Shown here in pieces: positions 16,455 through 25,083 of a stretch of DNA of 64,000 bases (position 1 is its first letter; each line of letters begins with the position of its first letter). The notes under the pieces are model-generated. The model worked only from the letters and a program-made list of their open reading frames with translations. It was not told the origin of the DNA and searched no databases. Source of the DNA: Acidobacteriota bacterium. GTDB lineage: Bacteria; Acidobacteriota; Terriglobia; Terriglobales; Acidobacteriaceae. Both the position numbers and the translations under genes were made by a program. The stretch spans positions 38,867 to 102,866 of the forward strand of contig JAJYBU010000012.1 of NCBI GenBank assembly GCA_021778845.1. Reading direction: 5' to 3'.

Positions 16455-18140
16455 TTACAACTTCCCGAGTTCGACGGTGCGGACGCTGGTAATCGCGTCC
16501 ACCTGACGCAGGGCGATGAGGGCCTGCTCGAGCTCGGGGTGGATGGAGGTTGGGCCGCCGGATGGAGTCATATCCAACTGCACGACAGCAAGAGCGTGGC
16601 CTGCGCCGGCTGCCGAACCCTTGGCGGGTTTGGCGCGGCCGAGCGCGAAGCTGGCGATATTGAGTTTCGCTTCGCCGAGGATCGTTCCAATGCGTCCGAT
16701 GACGCCCGGAACATCCTGGTTGCGGATGATGACGAGCGTTCCGGAGAGCTCTGCCTCGATGTCGATGCCATCGTAGCTGAGCAGCCGCGGCGAGTGACCA
16801 TGCAGCACGGTCGCGAGGCCGGTCCACGTGCCCTGCTCGTCGCCACCAGCGGTCTTGCGGGTCCAGTGCAGGGTCAGGCGGAGGGTCGCGCCGGTGCCGC
16901 CGGAGATCTGCTCGCGCTTGTCCTCCTGCACGCGCAGGCCGCGTTCTGCGGCGGCGGCATAGGCGTTGATGCGGTTGACGCCGTCGGCGCCGTGCAGCAC
17001 CCCGGCGATCGCCGCGTTGCGGATCATCTCGGTCTTCAACTGTGCGAGACGGCCGTTGTAGGTCAGCGAGATGCTCTCGATATTGCCCAGCGCGGTGTTG
17101 CTGCTGCCGGTGCCGCCGGCGTGGCCCAGCAGTTGGCCGAGGCGCGATGCCATCTCGATATACGGCGAGAGCTCGGCGTATTCCTCTTCCGTCAGCGAGG
17201 CGACATTGATGGCGTTCTGCACCACGCCCAGCTTGAGGTAGTCGCGAACCTGGTTGGCGAGCTGAATCCCGATAGCCTCCTGAGCCTCGTCGGTGGAGCC
17301 GCCAATGTGCGGCGAGAGCAGGATGTTGTCCAGCGAGAAGTAGGGTGACTCCTTCAGCGGCTCCTTGCGGAAGACGTCGAGCGCGGCTCCGGCGACTTGG
17401 CCGGAGGCGAGTGCCTCGGCGAGCGCTTCGTCAACGATGAGCTCGCCGCGCGCGCAGTTCACGATGCGAACGCCCTTCTTCATGGTGGCGATCGATTTCT
17501 GATTGATAAGGCCCTCGGTCTGCGGGGTGAGCCCGACATGCAGCGAGAGGAAGTCGGAACTGGAGAGCACCTCTTCGAGCGACAGCAGCGCGACCTGATT
17601 CTCGCGCGCGATGACGGGAGCGATGAACGGATCGTAGCCGATGACCGTCATGCCGAAGGCCTGGGCGCGGCGGGCAACCTCCAGCCCAACGCGGCCGAGA
17701 CCGATGATGCCCAGCATCTTACCGCGCAGCTCTGAACCTTGTAACGATTTCTTCTCCCACTTTCCAGCGTGCATGGTGACGTTGGCGCGGGGAATGCCGC
17801 GGGCCATCGAGATCATGAGGCCAAGCGTGAGCTCGGCGACGGCTACCGCGTTGGCGCCGGGGGTGTTCATCACAACGATGCCGCGGCGCGTGGCCTCGTC
17901 GGCGTCGATGTTGTCCACGCCCACGCCGGCGCGGCCGATGATGCGCAGCTTCGGCGCGGCGGCGAGCAGGGCGGCGTCGGCCTGAACCGCCGAGCGGACG
18001 ATCAGCGCGTCGGCGTCGGCCAGCTCCGCGGGCAGGCCGCCGGGTGCGATCTGGTCAGCGGTGACGACGTTCCATCCGGGCTCTTCCTGGAAGATGGCGA
18101 GTGTGGCGGGTGAGACCTTTTCTGCGAGAACGATCTTCAA
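16455..18140 (-). CDS. serA: D-3-phosphoglycerate dehydrogenase SerA
   Basis: About 561 residues, the long form of the enzyme that makes 3-phosphohydroxypyruvate for serine synthesis. Substrate and NAD domains: GRAGVGVDNIDADEATRRGI, the Rossmann motif GIIGLGRVGLEVARR, NCARGELIVDEAL, and HIGGSTDEAQEAIG with the catalytic His. An intervening domain and a C-terminal ACT domain (VIIRNQDVPGVIGRIGTILGEA) follow. No ATG fits. TTG 18140 begins LKIVLAEKVSP, the usual N terminus, with GGAG upstream. The open frame continuing to 18401 is not coding-like. Confidence 0.92.
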   Translation of the reverse strand: MKIVLAEKVSPATLAIFQEEPGWNVVTADQIAPGGLPAELADADALIVRSAVQADAALLAAAPKLRIIGRAGVGVDNIDADEATRRGIVVMNTPGANAVAVAELTLGLMISMARGIPRANVTMHAGKWEKKSLQGSELRGKMLGIIGLGRVGLEVARRAQAFGMTVIGYDPFIAPVIARENQVALLSLEEVLSSSDFLSLHVGLTPQTEGLINQKSIATMKKGVRIVNCARGELIVDEALAEALASGQVAGAALDVFRKEPLKESPYFSLDNILLSPHIGGSTDEAQEAIGIQLANQVRDYLKLGVVQNAINVASLTEEEYAELSPYIEMASRLGQLLGHAGGTGSSNTALGNIESISLTYNGRLAQLKTEMIRNAAIAGVLHGADGVNRINAYAAAAERGLRVQEDKREQISGGTGATLRLTLHWTRKTAGGDEQGTWTGLATVLHGHSPRLLSYDGIDIEAELSGTLVIIRNQDVPGVIGRIGTILGEAKLNIASFALGRAKPAKGSAAGAGHALAVVQLDMTPSGGPTSIHPELEQALIALRQVDAITSVRTVELGKL

Positions 18141-18349
18141 ATACGGCTCCAGTATGGTTGGGGCGCGGATGCGCAACCCTACTAGTGTACTTCGGGACGG
18201 GCGTCTGGTCCGACGGTTGCCAGTGCTCGTTCTGAGCCCCCCTGATTCCGATTGGCCGATGCGAACGAGGTGCGAGCCGCCGCTGTGCCGCTGCTGGCCG
18301 GGAACGCCCGCACGCCCCCCTCCCCTCCCCCCCCATACTTTTTCGTCTA

Positions 18350-18444
18350 AAGTATTCCATTCAGGTGAGTTGCGGGGGGGGTTGGCTGCAAAGTATTCCA
18401 TTCAGGAGGGTTGCGGGTAAGCTATTCCATTCGTTGAGGTTAGG
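18350..18444. repeat. Three spaced copies of an AAGTATTCCATTC motif
   Basis: TATTCCATTC occurs at 18353, 18394 and 18423. Similarity extends on both sides: AAGTATTCCATTCAGG, then a variable GTGAG/AGGG, then TTGCGGG in the first two copies, with a diverged third. They lie about 210-290 bp upstream of the serA start. Possible operator array or decayed tandem repeat. Confidence 0.6.
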
Positions 18445-18752
18445 TTCTGCGCGGACGGCGGGAGGCTTCGCCTACAGGGCGACGGAGCTGGTGCGGGGGC
18501 TTGATGGGGATGGGTCTAGTTAAATTTTACGCGCGCGGCGGGGGTAACTATGCCAGGTTGGCGAGAGAGAAATCGGCAGTGTTCACAGGGGTTTTGTGCA
18601 GATTGGGGCGGCGAGGGGGTTGACACGCGAGTTTTGGGCTGTTTTCGACGAAATTATTTTTGGGAACAGCGAGTTCCGCCCCTCGCGTCGTCGCGAGCCC
18701 CACAAAGTATCAAGCACAGGGCCCCCGACGTTTGCTGAGAGGGCCGTTGGCA

Positions 18753-18784
18753 GACCCCGGGTCCGTGAATTTGGACGCGGGGTC
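18753..18784. repeat. Degenerate solitary REP element
   Basis: GACCCCG (18753-18759) pairs with CGGGGTC (18778-18784), with GTCC/GGAC nested inside. It contains CCCGGGTCCG, the same 10-mer as the REP arm at 20411-20420 near the RAYT gene. The other arm is diverged. Confidence 0.6.
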
Positions 18785-18805
18785 GCGCTTGTCGTGCAGG
18801 GTTGG

Positions 18806-19819
18806 CTATTTCGTCGGGGCGGGGGATGCTGGCGACGTGGCTGCGGGGGGTGCCGGTGGAGTGATTCCCTCGGAGCGCAGGGCGTCGTCGATCACGCCGA
18901 AGATGTAGTCGATGGGTAGCGCGCCCTCGATCTTTTCGCCGTTGATGAACATGGTGGGCGTGGACTCCACGTGCAGCGAGTTGGCGAGTTGCTTGGAGGC
19001 TTCTACGGCGGAGGGATCCTGCTTGACGATGCAGGCGTTGAGCGTGGCGGCGTCCACGTGATGCGCAGCGCCCTGATCGCGGGTGAGTTTGTCGAGCTGC
19101 GTGATGGCGCGGTCGAGGGTGTGCGCGGGCTTGTCGGACTTGGCGTCGCCGGGCGTGGCGGCTGCCGGATCCTTGCCGATGTCCTCGGCGTGGGTGTGGA
19201 TGTAGTCGACGAGGCTCCAATAGCCTTCAGGGGACTGCGCGGCGAGGCAGTTGACGTCGATGGCCGCGTGCATGGCCCAGGGATGCTGGTCGAGCGGGAA
19301 GTCGCGGTAGACGATGCGGACCTTGTCGCCGTAACGGTTGGTGATGGCGGGGAAGATGGTCTGGTGGAGGCGGGCGCAGAAGGGGCACTCGAGGTCGTCG
19401 AAGTTGACCATGATGACGGGCGCGGTGGGCGGGCCGCCGCGGAAGGGACGGCCGGCGTCGGAGACCATGGTGCGGGGGTCGGCGGAGATGTCGTACTTGA
19501 TGAACTGCGCGATGGTCTTGCCGTCGTCGGAGATGAGGAAGTTGATGGGGTGCGCGGACTTGTCGTCGGCTGTGAGAGTGACGGTGATGGTGTGGTAGCC
19601 GGGGATGTCCGAGGGCTGCGCGGGGCCGATGCTGATGGTCGATCCGGGCGGGAGCTGCGCCTTCTCGCGAAGCAGCACGTCAACGCGATGCGCGACCGCG
19701 GGAGACAACTGCGCGCCGGTCTCGATCTTTGTCGCAGCAGGAATTTGGGCGCGGCAGCCGAACGAGGTGAGGATGGCGGCGAGGAAGAGGGGGGCCAGAC
19801 GGCGAGGGGTAAACAACAT
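18806..19819 (-). CDS. DsbA-like thioredoxin-fold lipoprotein
   Basis: About 337 residues. The signal MLFTPRRLAPLFLAAILTSFGC ends in a lipobox-like Cys. A roughly 100-residue N-terminal domain precedes a DsbA/Thioredoxin_4-type domain with active site DLECPFCARLH (CxxC = CPFC) and the cis-Pro segment VESTPTMFINGEKIEG. Such proteins act as periplasmic thiol-disulfide oxidants or isomerases; the N-terminal domain resembles that of acidobacterial DsbA-fold proteins. ATG 19819 was chosen for the signal peptide. The RAYT gene ends only 7 bp upstream. Confidence 0.85.
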   Translation of the reverse strand: MLFTPRRLAPLFLAAILTSFGCRAQIPAATKIETGAQLSPAVAHRVDVLLREKAQLPPGSTISIGPAQPSDIPGYHTITVTLTADDKSAHPINFLISDDGKTIAQFIKYDISADPRTMVSDAGRPFRGGPPTAPVIMVNFDDLECPFCARLHQTIFPAITNRYGDKVRIVYRDFPLDQHPWAMHAAIDVNCLAAQSPEGYWSLVDYIHTHAEDIGKDPAAATPGDAKSDKPAHTLDRAITQLDKLTRDQGAAHHVDAATLNACIVKQDPSAVEASKQLANSLHVESTPTMFINGEKIEGALPIDYIFGVIDDALRSEGITPPAPPAATSPASPAPTK

Positions 19820-19826
19820 GCCTTGA

Positions 19827-20411
19827 TTATCGCAGTTCAGGCTGACCATATGGTGGATCCGGCCATGGGGGTGCCCCGGGTCCCGCTTCTGGAACCCGGG
19901 CCTCGGCTGCACGCTGCCTGCGCAACGCAGTCCAAGGCGATTCCACTTCAACCCCTCTCAGGCTGCCCGTCGCGTAATGGTCGAAGCTCGACCACAGCCA
20001 GTCTTCCGGCTTCTGGACGAAGGAACGCTCGACCGGATTGCGGTGCATGTAGCGGAGCTTCTCGATGCGCTTCTCTTCTGTGAAGACGTTGAAGTCGTAG
20101 TACCTCTGCTCCCAGAATGGGCGTCGGTTTTGTCGAAGCGCGACGGAGAGCTTGATCGCCTTCATCACGTCGGCGATGGTCTTGTGTTCGGGCTCGCTGA
20201 TGAGGATGTGGACGCGGTTGGGCATGACTACGTAGCCGGTGATCCAGAAGCTACATCGGATGCGTGTTCTTTCCAAGGCATCTTCAACCAGAGTGCGAGC
20301 TGAGGGTGTTTGCAGGTACGGGCGACGACCGTGGCAGATGAAGGTGATGAAGTGCAGATTGCCTGTGTGGTGGAGTCGTACGAGTCCGGTCGGTATGGGC
20401 AGAGCATACAC
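19827..20411 (-). CDS. REP-associated tyrosine transposase (RAYT)
   Basis: About 194 residues of the Y1/IS200-like HUH fold. Typical segments: HFITFICHGRRPYL, ITGYVVMPNRVHILISEPEH, FWEQRYYDFNVFTEEKRIEKL (candidate nucleophile Tyr), RYMHRNPVERSFVQKPEDWLWSSFDHY and VEVESPWTALRRQ. In relatives the HUH motif reads HVH; here it reads RVH (CGC instead of CAC), so metal binding may be impaired. The last 30 or so residues run through the left REP element and are probably not native. The GTG start (20409-20411) sits on the edge of the right REP. Confidence 0.9.
   Translation of the reverse strand: MYALPIPTGLVRLHHTGNLHFITFICHGRRPYLQTPSARTLVEDALERTRIRCSFWITGYVVMPNRVHILISEPEHKTIADVMKAIKLSVALRQNRRPFWEQRYYDFNVFTEEKRIEKLRYMHRNPVERSFVQKPEDWLWSSFDHYATGSLRGVEVESPWTALRRQRAAEARVPEAGPGAPPWPDPPYGQPELR
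19868..19900. repeat. Left REP element of the RAYT unit
   Basis: GGGGTGCCCCGGGTCC (19868-19883) is the exact reverse complement of 20428-20443. Locally CCCGGGTCC (19875-19883) also pairs imperfectly with GGAACCCGGG (19891-19900). Confidence 0.8.
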
Positions 20412-20443
20412 CCGGGTCCGAAAATCCGGACCCGGGGCACCCC
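20411..20443. repeat. Right REP element of the RAYT unit
   Basis: CCCGGGTCCG (20411-20420) pairs perfectly with CGGACCCGGG (20427-20436) around a 6-nt loop. The 16-mer GGACCCGGGGCACCCC (20428-20443) is inverted relative to the left REP. Confidence 0.85.
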
Positions 20444-20479
20444 GTTCGCCGGGATGAAATAGGTGTGGGCGGATTGCGG

Positions 20480-23299
20480 TTAGAAGAGGGATTCGGCGCG
20501 GCGCAGGCTGCCGGCGGTGCCGATGTTGGCCAGGGTGAAGTTGAAGCTGTAGGCGCTCTCGTCGCGGATTGTGCCGAGGCTGTAACGGCGATACTCCACC
20601 GCGAGGCCGCAGCAGTTCCAGTTGTAGTTGGCCTGGACGCTGATGTACTGGGCGCTGCCGTGGCTAAGGTCGATGCCGGCGGAGACGGCGCTGGACAGGC
20701 CGGCCTGGTTGGGCTCGCCGTAGCCCAGCAGAAAACGCGTCTGCGAGAAGTTTGCGATGGGAGACGAGGTGAGCGCCGTGACAATGTTGGTGGTGTAGTT
20801 GACGACCTCGGAGTAGGTCCGTCCGGGAGCGTTGAGGCGTGCGTAGGAGAAGCCGCCGAAGAAGCGACCCTGGTGCAGGTCGAGGAATGTGTTCGAGCTC
20901 AGGAACTTTTTGCTGCGGGTGTCGAAGTCGAAGTCCCAGGCGATGTCGGCATGGCTGGAGGTACGAAAGCGCATGCGGGACTTGAGCGGAGAGGTATTGC
21001 TCGGCCGGGTGAGGAAGGCGATGCCGGAGAAGTCCAGCGTAGTGTCAAAGATGTTGCGGCGCTTATCGATGACGGCGTTGCCGAAGGTGGGATCGAAGAA
21101 GTGCTTCTGGGTGAGCACCCAACTGAACCACTCCTGCTGCGGCGGGAGGGCGGTGGAGGGAGCGCAGGGGTCGGGCTTGCGGGGATGGGTGCGGAGGGGC
21201 AGGTCGGGCGCGGCGGCCGCAACGTTGGCAACACCGTTCACGTCTGGACTGGCGCGCTCGTCGGGATTGAGAGCGTCTGCTGCCGGCGTGGGCTGAGAGG
21301 CGCTGCCGAAGCCGGAGGTCGAAGCGTTGGCCGGAGACGGCGTTGCCGGGCAGCCGGGCTTCGCGGGAGTGGGCTTCGACGTGTGGGGTCGAAAGTAAAG
21401 GTGCTGGGTCACGCCGTACTGGAGTTCGTTGGTGTCGCTGGCGAGATCGATCGTGTCGAAGCGGAGGACGTTGAGGAAGTTGCTAATGCCGCGGACGTTG
21501 CGATACGTGATCTCGGGCTCGATGGTGTGACGGACCTGGTCACCGAAGATCCGGCGCCAGCGGGCGGGCACGGTGAAGGTGCGCTCAACGGCGGGCGGGC
21601 GCAGGTCGAGCGTGAAGTTGACGTCCATGCGGTTGATGGGAACGCTCTGCTCGATGGGCGTGGCGGTGCTGCTGTAGGGCGCCTCGCGAGAACGGCTGTA
21701 GGCGGTCTCGCGGACCCCGGCCGTGGCCATCGCATGCCAACCTTCGAAGCGCAGCGGAAGCGAGACCTGCGGGCTGAGATCGAAGCGCCAGGTGATGCCG
21801 GCGGTGGCGAAGTTTGGCTGCACGCGCTTCAGTCCTGCGGAAGACCCGCTGACGCTCCAGAACAGCGGCGTGCCCGGAATGGGGTGGTCCAGCCCCGTGA
21901 AGTCAATCGACGGAGCGTGGTAGATCTTGATCTCTTCGCTGGGGCTGAAGTCGGTCTGCACGATCTTCAGGCCCTCGTAGCGATCGACGCGCGCGTCGGC
22001 GGAGTAGCCGTTTTTCTGATCGGTGAGATACACCACGGAGTTGATGTCGGTGCTGACGGACTGGTTGAAGTTGTTGGTGAAGACCTCGCGGTAGATGAAG
22101 CTGCTGAGGTACTCGGCGTCCCCGGCGGCGCGAACGTGGGGAGAGAAACGGCGGTGGAAACTCGCTGTAATGTCCACTCCGCCCTGGTTGTTGAACACGC
22201 TCACCGATGCGCCCTGGGCGTTGATGCCGGGAGCATAGAAGCCACGATCCTGAAGCGCGGAGAACTGCACGTTGAAGTAGTTGTCATCAGAACCGCGATA
22301 ACGGAAGCTGCCGTTTTCAGAGTAGCCGCGGAGGGAGTAATAGAGGATGCCCAGCGTGAGATCCGCGGAGGGCCCGAGCACCAGGTAGTACTGCTCTCCG
22401 ACGGTGACGCCCTTTGAACCGGTGCCCTTGCTGGCGCTGGAGTAGCCGAGCGCCGGAATCAGAAACCCGGACTGGCGCTGCTGGCTGTCGACCGGGTGAG
22501 ACACGTAGGGGAGAAACAGCAGCGGCACGCTGAGCACCCGGAAGGTGGAGTACGCCGCCGTCGCCTTGCCGTTATTCATGGCGATCTTGTTGGCAACGAT
22601 CTGCCAGTCGGGGTGCGGCAGAAGGCAGGTGGTGACAGAGCCGTTGTACACGGTGTAATCCATCGGCCCGCTCTTGACCACGATGCGGCCTTCGAACAGA
22701 AATGGATTGGAGTTCTGGTAGCCCGCGACATGAGAGGAGTTGCCCGACGCAATGCCGGCGTTCGTCGTAGTGACCACGGGCGCGGCATCGGCATGAAACT
22801 TGCCCACCGATCCGTGGACATCGTAGAAGCGGCCCGTTGCGGTGCGCAGGTTATAGGTGCCGTGCGTGGCTTCGATGTGCTCGTCATTCTCGCCGCCGGT
22901 GAGCTCGACGTGGCCGTCGGCGGTGACGTCGTCGGTGGCGTGGTTGTAGGTGAGCGTGTCGGCGTGCAGGATGTGGTCACCGTAGGTCAGCACCACCTTG
23001 CCAAACGCGTAGGACATGTCCCCGTGCCTGGACTGGATGTCGCTCTCGAGGATCGCCGTCTCGGGTGCCTTGGATGGCGGCAGCGGCAATGCGTGAGGAA
23101 CGGTGGAGAGGTCGGGCTCGGCGGCAGGAGATTGCGCTGCAGAGGTGCTCTGGGACAGAGGATCGATGCTCTGCGGCATGTTCTGATTTGGGACCGAAGC
23201 GCTGGGGGGTTCCTCTGTCGTTACGCCCTGTGCACGTAGATGTGGATGACCCGAGGCGACGAGGATGGTACTTATGAACAGAGGGATGAGTCGAAACAT
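20480..23299 (-). CDS. lptD: LPS assembly outer-membrane protein LptD
   Basis: About 939 residues, the beta-barrel that inserts LPS into the outer leaflet. The signal peptide is MFRLIPLFISTILVASG...RAQ. An LptA/OstA-like domain follows (LESDIQSRHGDMSYAFGKVVLTYGDH, HADTLTYNHATDDVTADGHVELTGG). The LptD barrel begins around YVSHPVDSQQRQSGFLIPALGYS. The protein ends in Phe, the usual last residue of a barrel protein. An Ala/Pro-rich insertion of about 85 residues (around 675-760) is likely a surface loop. The upstream open frame to 23377 was dropped because the signal starts at ATG 23299. lptA and lptE are not here. Confidence 0.92.
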   Translation of the reverse strand: MFRLIPLFISTILVASGHPHLRAQGVTTEEPPSASVPNQNMPQSIDPLSQSTSAAQSPAAEPDLSTVPHALPLPPSKAPETAILESDIQSRHGDMSYAFGKVVLTYGDHILHADTLTYNHATDDVTADGHVELTGGENDEHIEATHGTYNLRTATGRFYDVHGSVGKFHADAAPVVTTTNAGIASGNSSHVAGYQNSNPFLFEGRIVVKSGPMDYTVYNGSVTTCLLPHPDWQIVANKIAMNNGKATAAYSTFRVLSVPLLFLPYVSHPVDSQQRQSGFLIPALGYSSASKGTGSKGVTVGEQYYLVLGPSADLTLGILYYSLRGYSENGSFRYRGSDDNYFNVQFSALQDRGFYAPGINAQGASVSVFNNQGGVDITASFHRRFSPHVRAAGDAEYLSSFIYREVFTNNFNQSVSTDINSVVYLTDQKNGYSADARVDRYEGLKIVQTDFSPSEEIKIYHAPSIDFTGLDHPIPGTPLFWSVSGSSAGLKRVQPNFATAGITWRFDLSPQVSLPLRFEGWHAMATAGVRETAYSRSREAPYSSTATPIEQSVPINRMDVNFTLDLRPPAVERTFTVPARWRRIFGDQVRHTIEPEITYRNVRGISNFLNVLRFDTIDLASDTNELQYGVTQHLYFRPHTSKPTPAKPGCPATPSPANASTSGFGSASQPTPAADALNPDERASPDVNGVANVAAAAPDLPLRTHPRKPDPCAPSTALPPQQEWFSWVLTQKHFFDPTFGNAVIDKRRNIFDTTLDFSGIAFLTRPSNTSPLKSRMRFRTSSHADIAWDFDFDTRSKKFLSSNTFLDLHQGRFFGGFSYARLNAPGRTYSEVVNYTTNIVTALTSSPIANFSQTRFLLGYGEPNQAGLSSAVSAGIDLSHGSAQYISVQANYNWNCCGLAVEYRRYSLGTIRDESAYSFNFTLANIGTAGSLRRAESLF

Positions 23300-23456
23300 T
23301 CTTCCCGGCAACTGGAAATGGCCCCGCGCGCGATCGCTGGAAGTGTTGGTGCCGCAGGCTTGGATGAGACGGTCCACTGTTTCGAGATTAGACGATTCCT
23401 GGACGTCACTGGTTTGGTTTTGAAAATTTGGGCAATAGAAGCAAGGACAAGTGACA

Positions 23457-24980
23457 ATGAGCAGTGCGGCGCAACGCGAAGAAACCTCCGAGAGCTACCA
23501 GTCGACGGGCACCGAGGGCGGGGCCGTGCTGAAGCAGTTGGCGGCAGAGCGGCTGGCGGCGCATCGCAACCGGCGAGCCGTGGTGGAAGGCCGCGAGGCG
23601 CAGGCCAGGCGTGAGCAGGCCGAGGAGCAAGCCGTGATCCGGGTGCAGGCGCGGCGCGAGGCGGCCCGCGCAGAGGGTCATCCGGACGCTTCACGCGTGC
23701 GGGACGCAGTCGCCGCGCGCTATCAACAGAGCCAGAGTTATCGCGAGTTTCTTGCCGCAGAGTCACAGCGCGCACTCGACAAGGCACACGCCGAGGCTGA
23801 GATCGCAACGCGCAACGCGAAGGCACTTGCTGCCGCGCAGCGTGAACTTCTGGACGAGATGGCGCAATGGCCCCAAGCGGAATCGGCTGTCCCTGCGGGA
23901 GCGGAAGAGTTATTCCATGAGCCGGCGATGCGCGAAGAGCTGCCGCTGCTGGAGATGGTTGAGCGGCGTGAAGACGTTTTGCCAACGAGTACCGCGGTGA
24001 TCGCAGAAGACCAACGCGCAACCGCAGAAAGCCAACGCGCGAGGAAGAAAGCGCGCGACGAAGAGAGCTTCAACTTCTCTTCCGCGCTACTATCCTCTGC
24101 AACCATGCAGCCAGCTCCGTTGCAGGTACGGCTGCATGGAGACATGGACCTCACCCTTCCCTCCGATACGTTCTACGCGCCGTCGCCAAGAGTTCCTGCG
24201 GCCGCCGAAGAACTGGCTGAGCTGGACGAAGAGATCGAGTTTCGCAGTGCTCCGGAGTTTGCCGACCTGGTGCTGGAGACTCAATCCATTCCGGGCAATA
24301 TCATCGAATTTCCACGGCAACTGGTTGCCTCGCGCAAGGCGCGGCCGCGGCTTGCAGAGGGTCCGCTGCGCGCGGATGGCACACCTGAGCCGCAGCTTCG
24401 CATCTTCGAGGTGGAGCCTGCGCAGATCTCGCTGGAGCCCGAGACGCCCGAGCTCTCGAATGCGCCGGAGTGGCAGGGGCTGCTACTGGGCGCGGGCTCG
24501 CCGGTAGAGGCCAGCGCCAGCGTCTCTCCGCAGATTGAGTCGCAACTTCAGCTCGATCAGCAACTGTTCGCGGCACCGCTGCAACGGCGCATTCTGTCCG
24601 CTGCGCTGGATGCGCTTTGCGTCGCAGCCGGGCTCGCAGCGTTCTCTGCCGTCGCGTTGAAGATTGCCGGGCAAGCCCTGCGCACTGCTCCTCGCCCCTT
24701 GCTGGGTGGTGCGGCCACGGGCACGCTGGTGATCTTCGCGCTGCTGTACCAACTGCTGTTCTGCACGCTGAACGAAGCCACGCCGGGGATGCGCGCAACA
24801 CGGCTCGCCTACTGCACCTTCAGCGAGAAGAATCCCACCCGACGTGCGCTGCGGCGCAGGGTGCTGGCAACGGCACTGGCCGCGTGCCCGCTGGGCCTGG
24901 GGCTGGTGTGGATGGCGCTCGACAGCGACCGGCTGGGGTGGCACGATCGCATATCGCATATGTATCCACGGAGTTATTAG
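23457..24980 (+). CDS. RDD-family membrane protein with a long charged N-terminal region
   Basis: About 507 residues. The first 370 residues are soluble, rich in Ala, Glu, Arg and Gln, with long helical heptad-like stretches (LKQLAAERLAAHRNRRAVVEG...). The C-terminal 140 residues form an RDD domain: QRRILSAALDALCVAAGLAAF, LNEATPGMRATRLAYC, RRRVLATALAACPLGLG and DRLGWHDRISHMY. RDD proteins are small membrane proteins of mostly unknown transport roles. ATG 23457 has AAGGA at good spacing; GTG 23451 is too close. Divergent from lptD. Confidence 0.82.
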   Translation: MSSAAQREETSESYQSTGTEGGAVLKQLAAERLAAHRNRRAVVEGREAQARREQAEEQAVIRVQARREAARAEGHPDASRVRDAVAARYQQSQSYREFLAAESQRALDKAHAEAEIATRNAKALAAAQRELLDEMAQWPQAESAVPAGAEELFHEPAMREELPLLEMVERREDVLPTSTAVIAEDQRATAESQRARKKARDEESFNFSSALLSSATMQPAPLQVRLHGDMDLTLPSDTFYAPSPRVPAAAEELAELDEEIEFRSAPEFADLVLETQSIPGNIIEFPRQLVASRKARPRLAEGPLRADGTPEPQLRIFEVEPAQISLEPETPELSNAPEWQGLLLGAGSPVEASASVSPQIESQLQLDQQLFAAPLQRRILSAALDALCVAAGLAAFSAVALKIAGQALRTAPRPLLGGAATGTLVIFALLYQLLFCTLNEATPGMRATRLAYCTFSEKNPTRRALRRRVLATALAACPLGLGLVWMALDSDRLGWHDRISHMYPRSY

Positions 24981-25072
24981 GAAGCAGGAAATAGAGAGGT
25001 AAATGGGGAAGATGCTCGTCGCTCTGATGCGAACGATCTAAACAGCCTCCCTGCTTTCTATTTCCTGCTTCC
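24980..25072. repeat. 19-bp near-perfect inverted repeat between convergent genes
   Basis: GGAAGCAGGAAATAGAGAG (24980-24998) is matched in 18 of 19 positions by the reverse complement of 25054-25072. The 55-nt loop is AT-richer than its surroundings. The arms are made of repeated GAAGCAGGAAAT words. Confidence 0.7.
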
Positions 25073-25083
25073 TGCTTGCTGCC

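Larger units (their letters stand above)
18141..18805. other. 665-bp gene-free region upstream of serA
   Basis: No credible gene. It holds a C-rich tract (18315-18334; G8AG4AG6 on the serA strand), three spaced TATTCCATTC motifs and a degenerate REP copy (18753-18784). Two short plus-strand frames lack ribosome binding sites and codon bias. Confidence 0.6.

Noticed and set aside
18141..18401. Continuation of the serA frame upstream of TTG 18140
   Set aside because: Low-complexity, runs through G-tracts and repeat motifs, and does not resemble any SerA N terminus.
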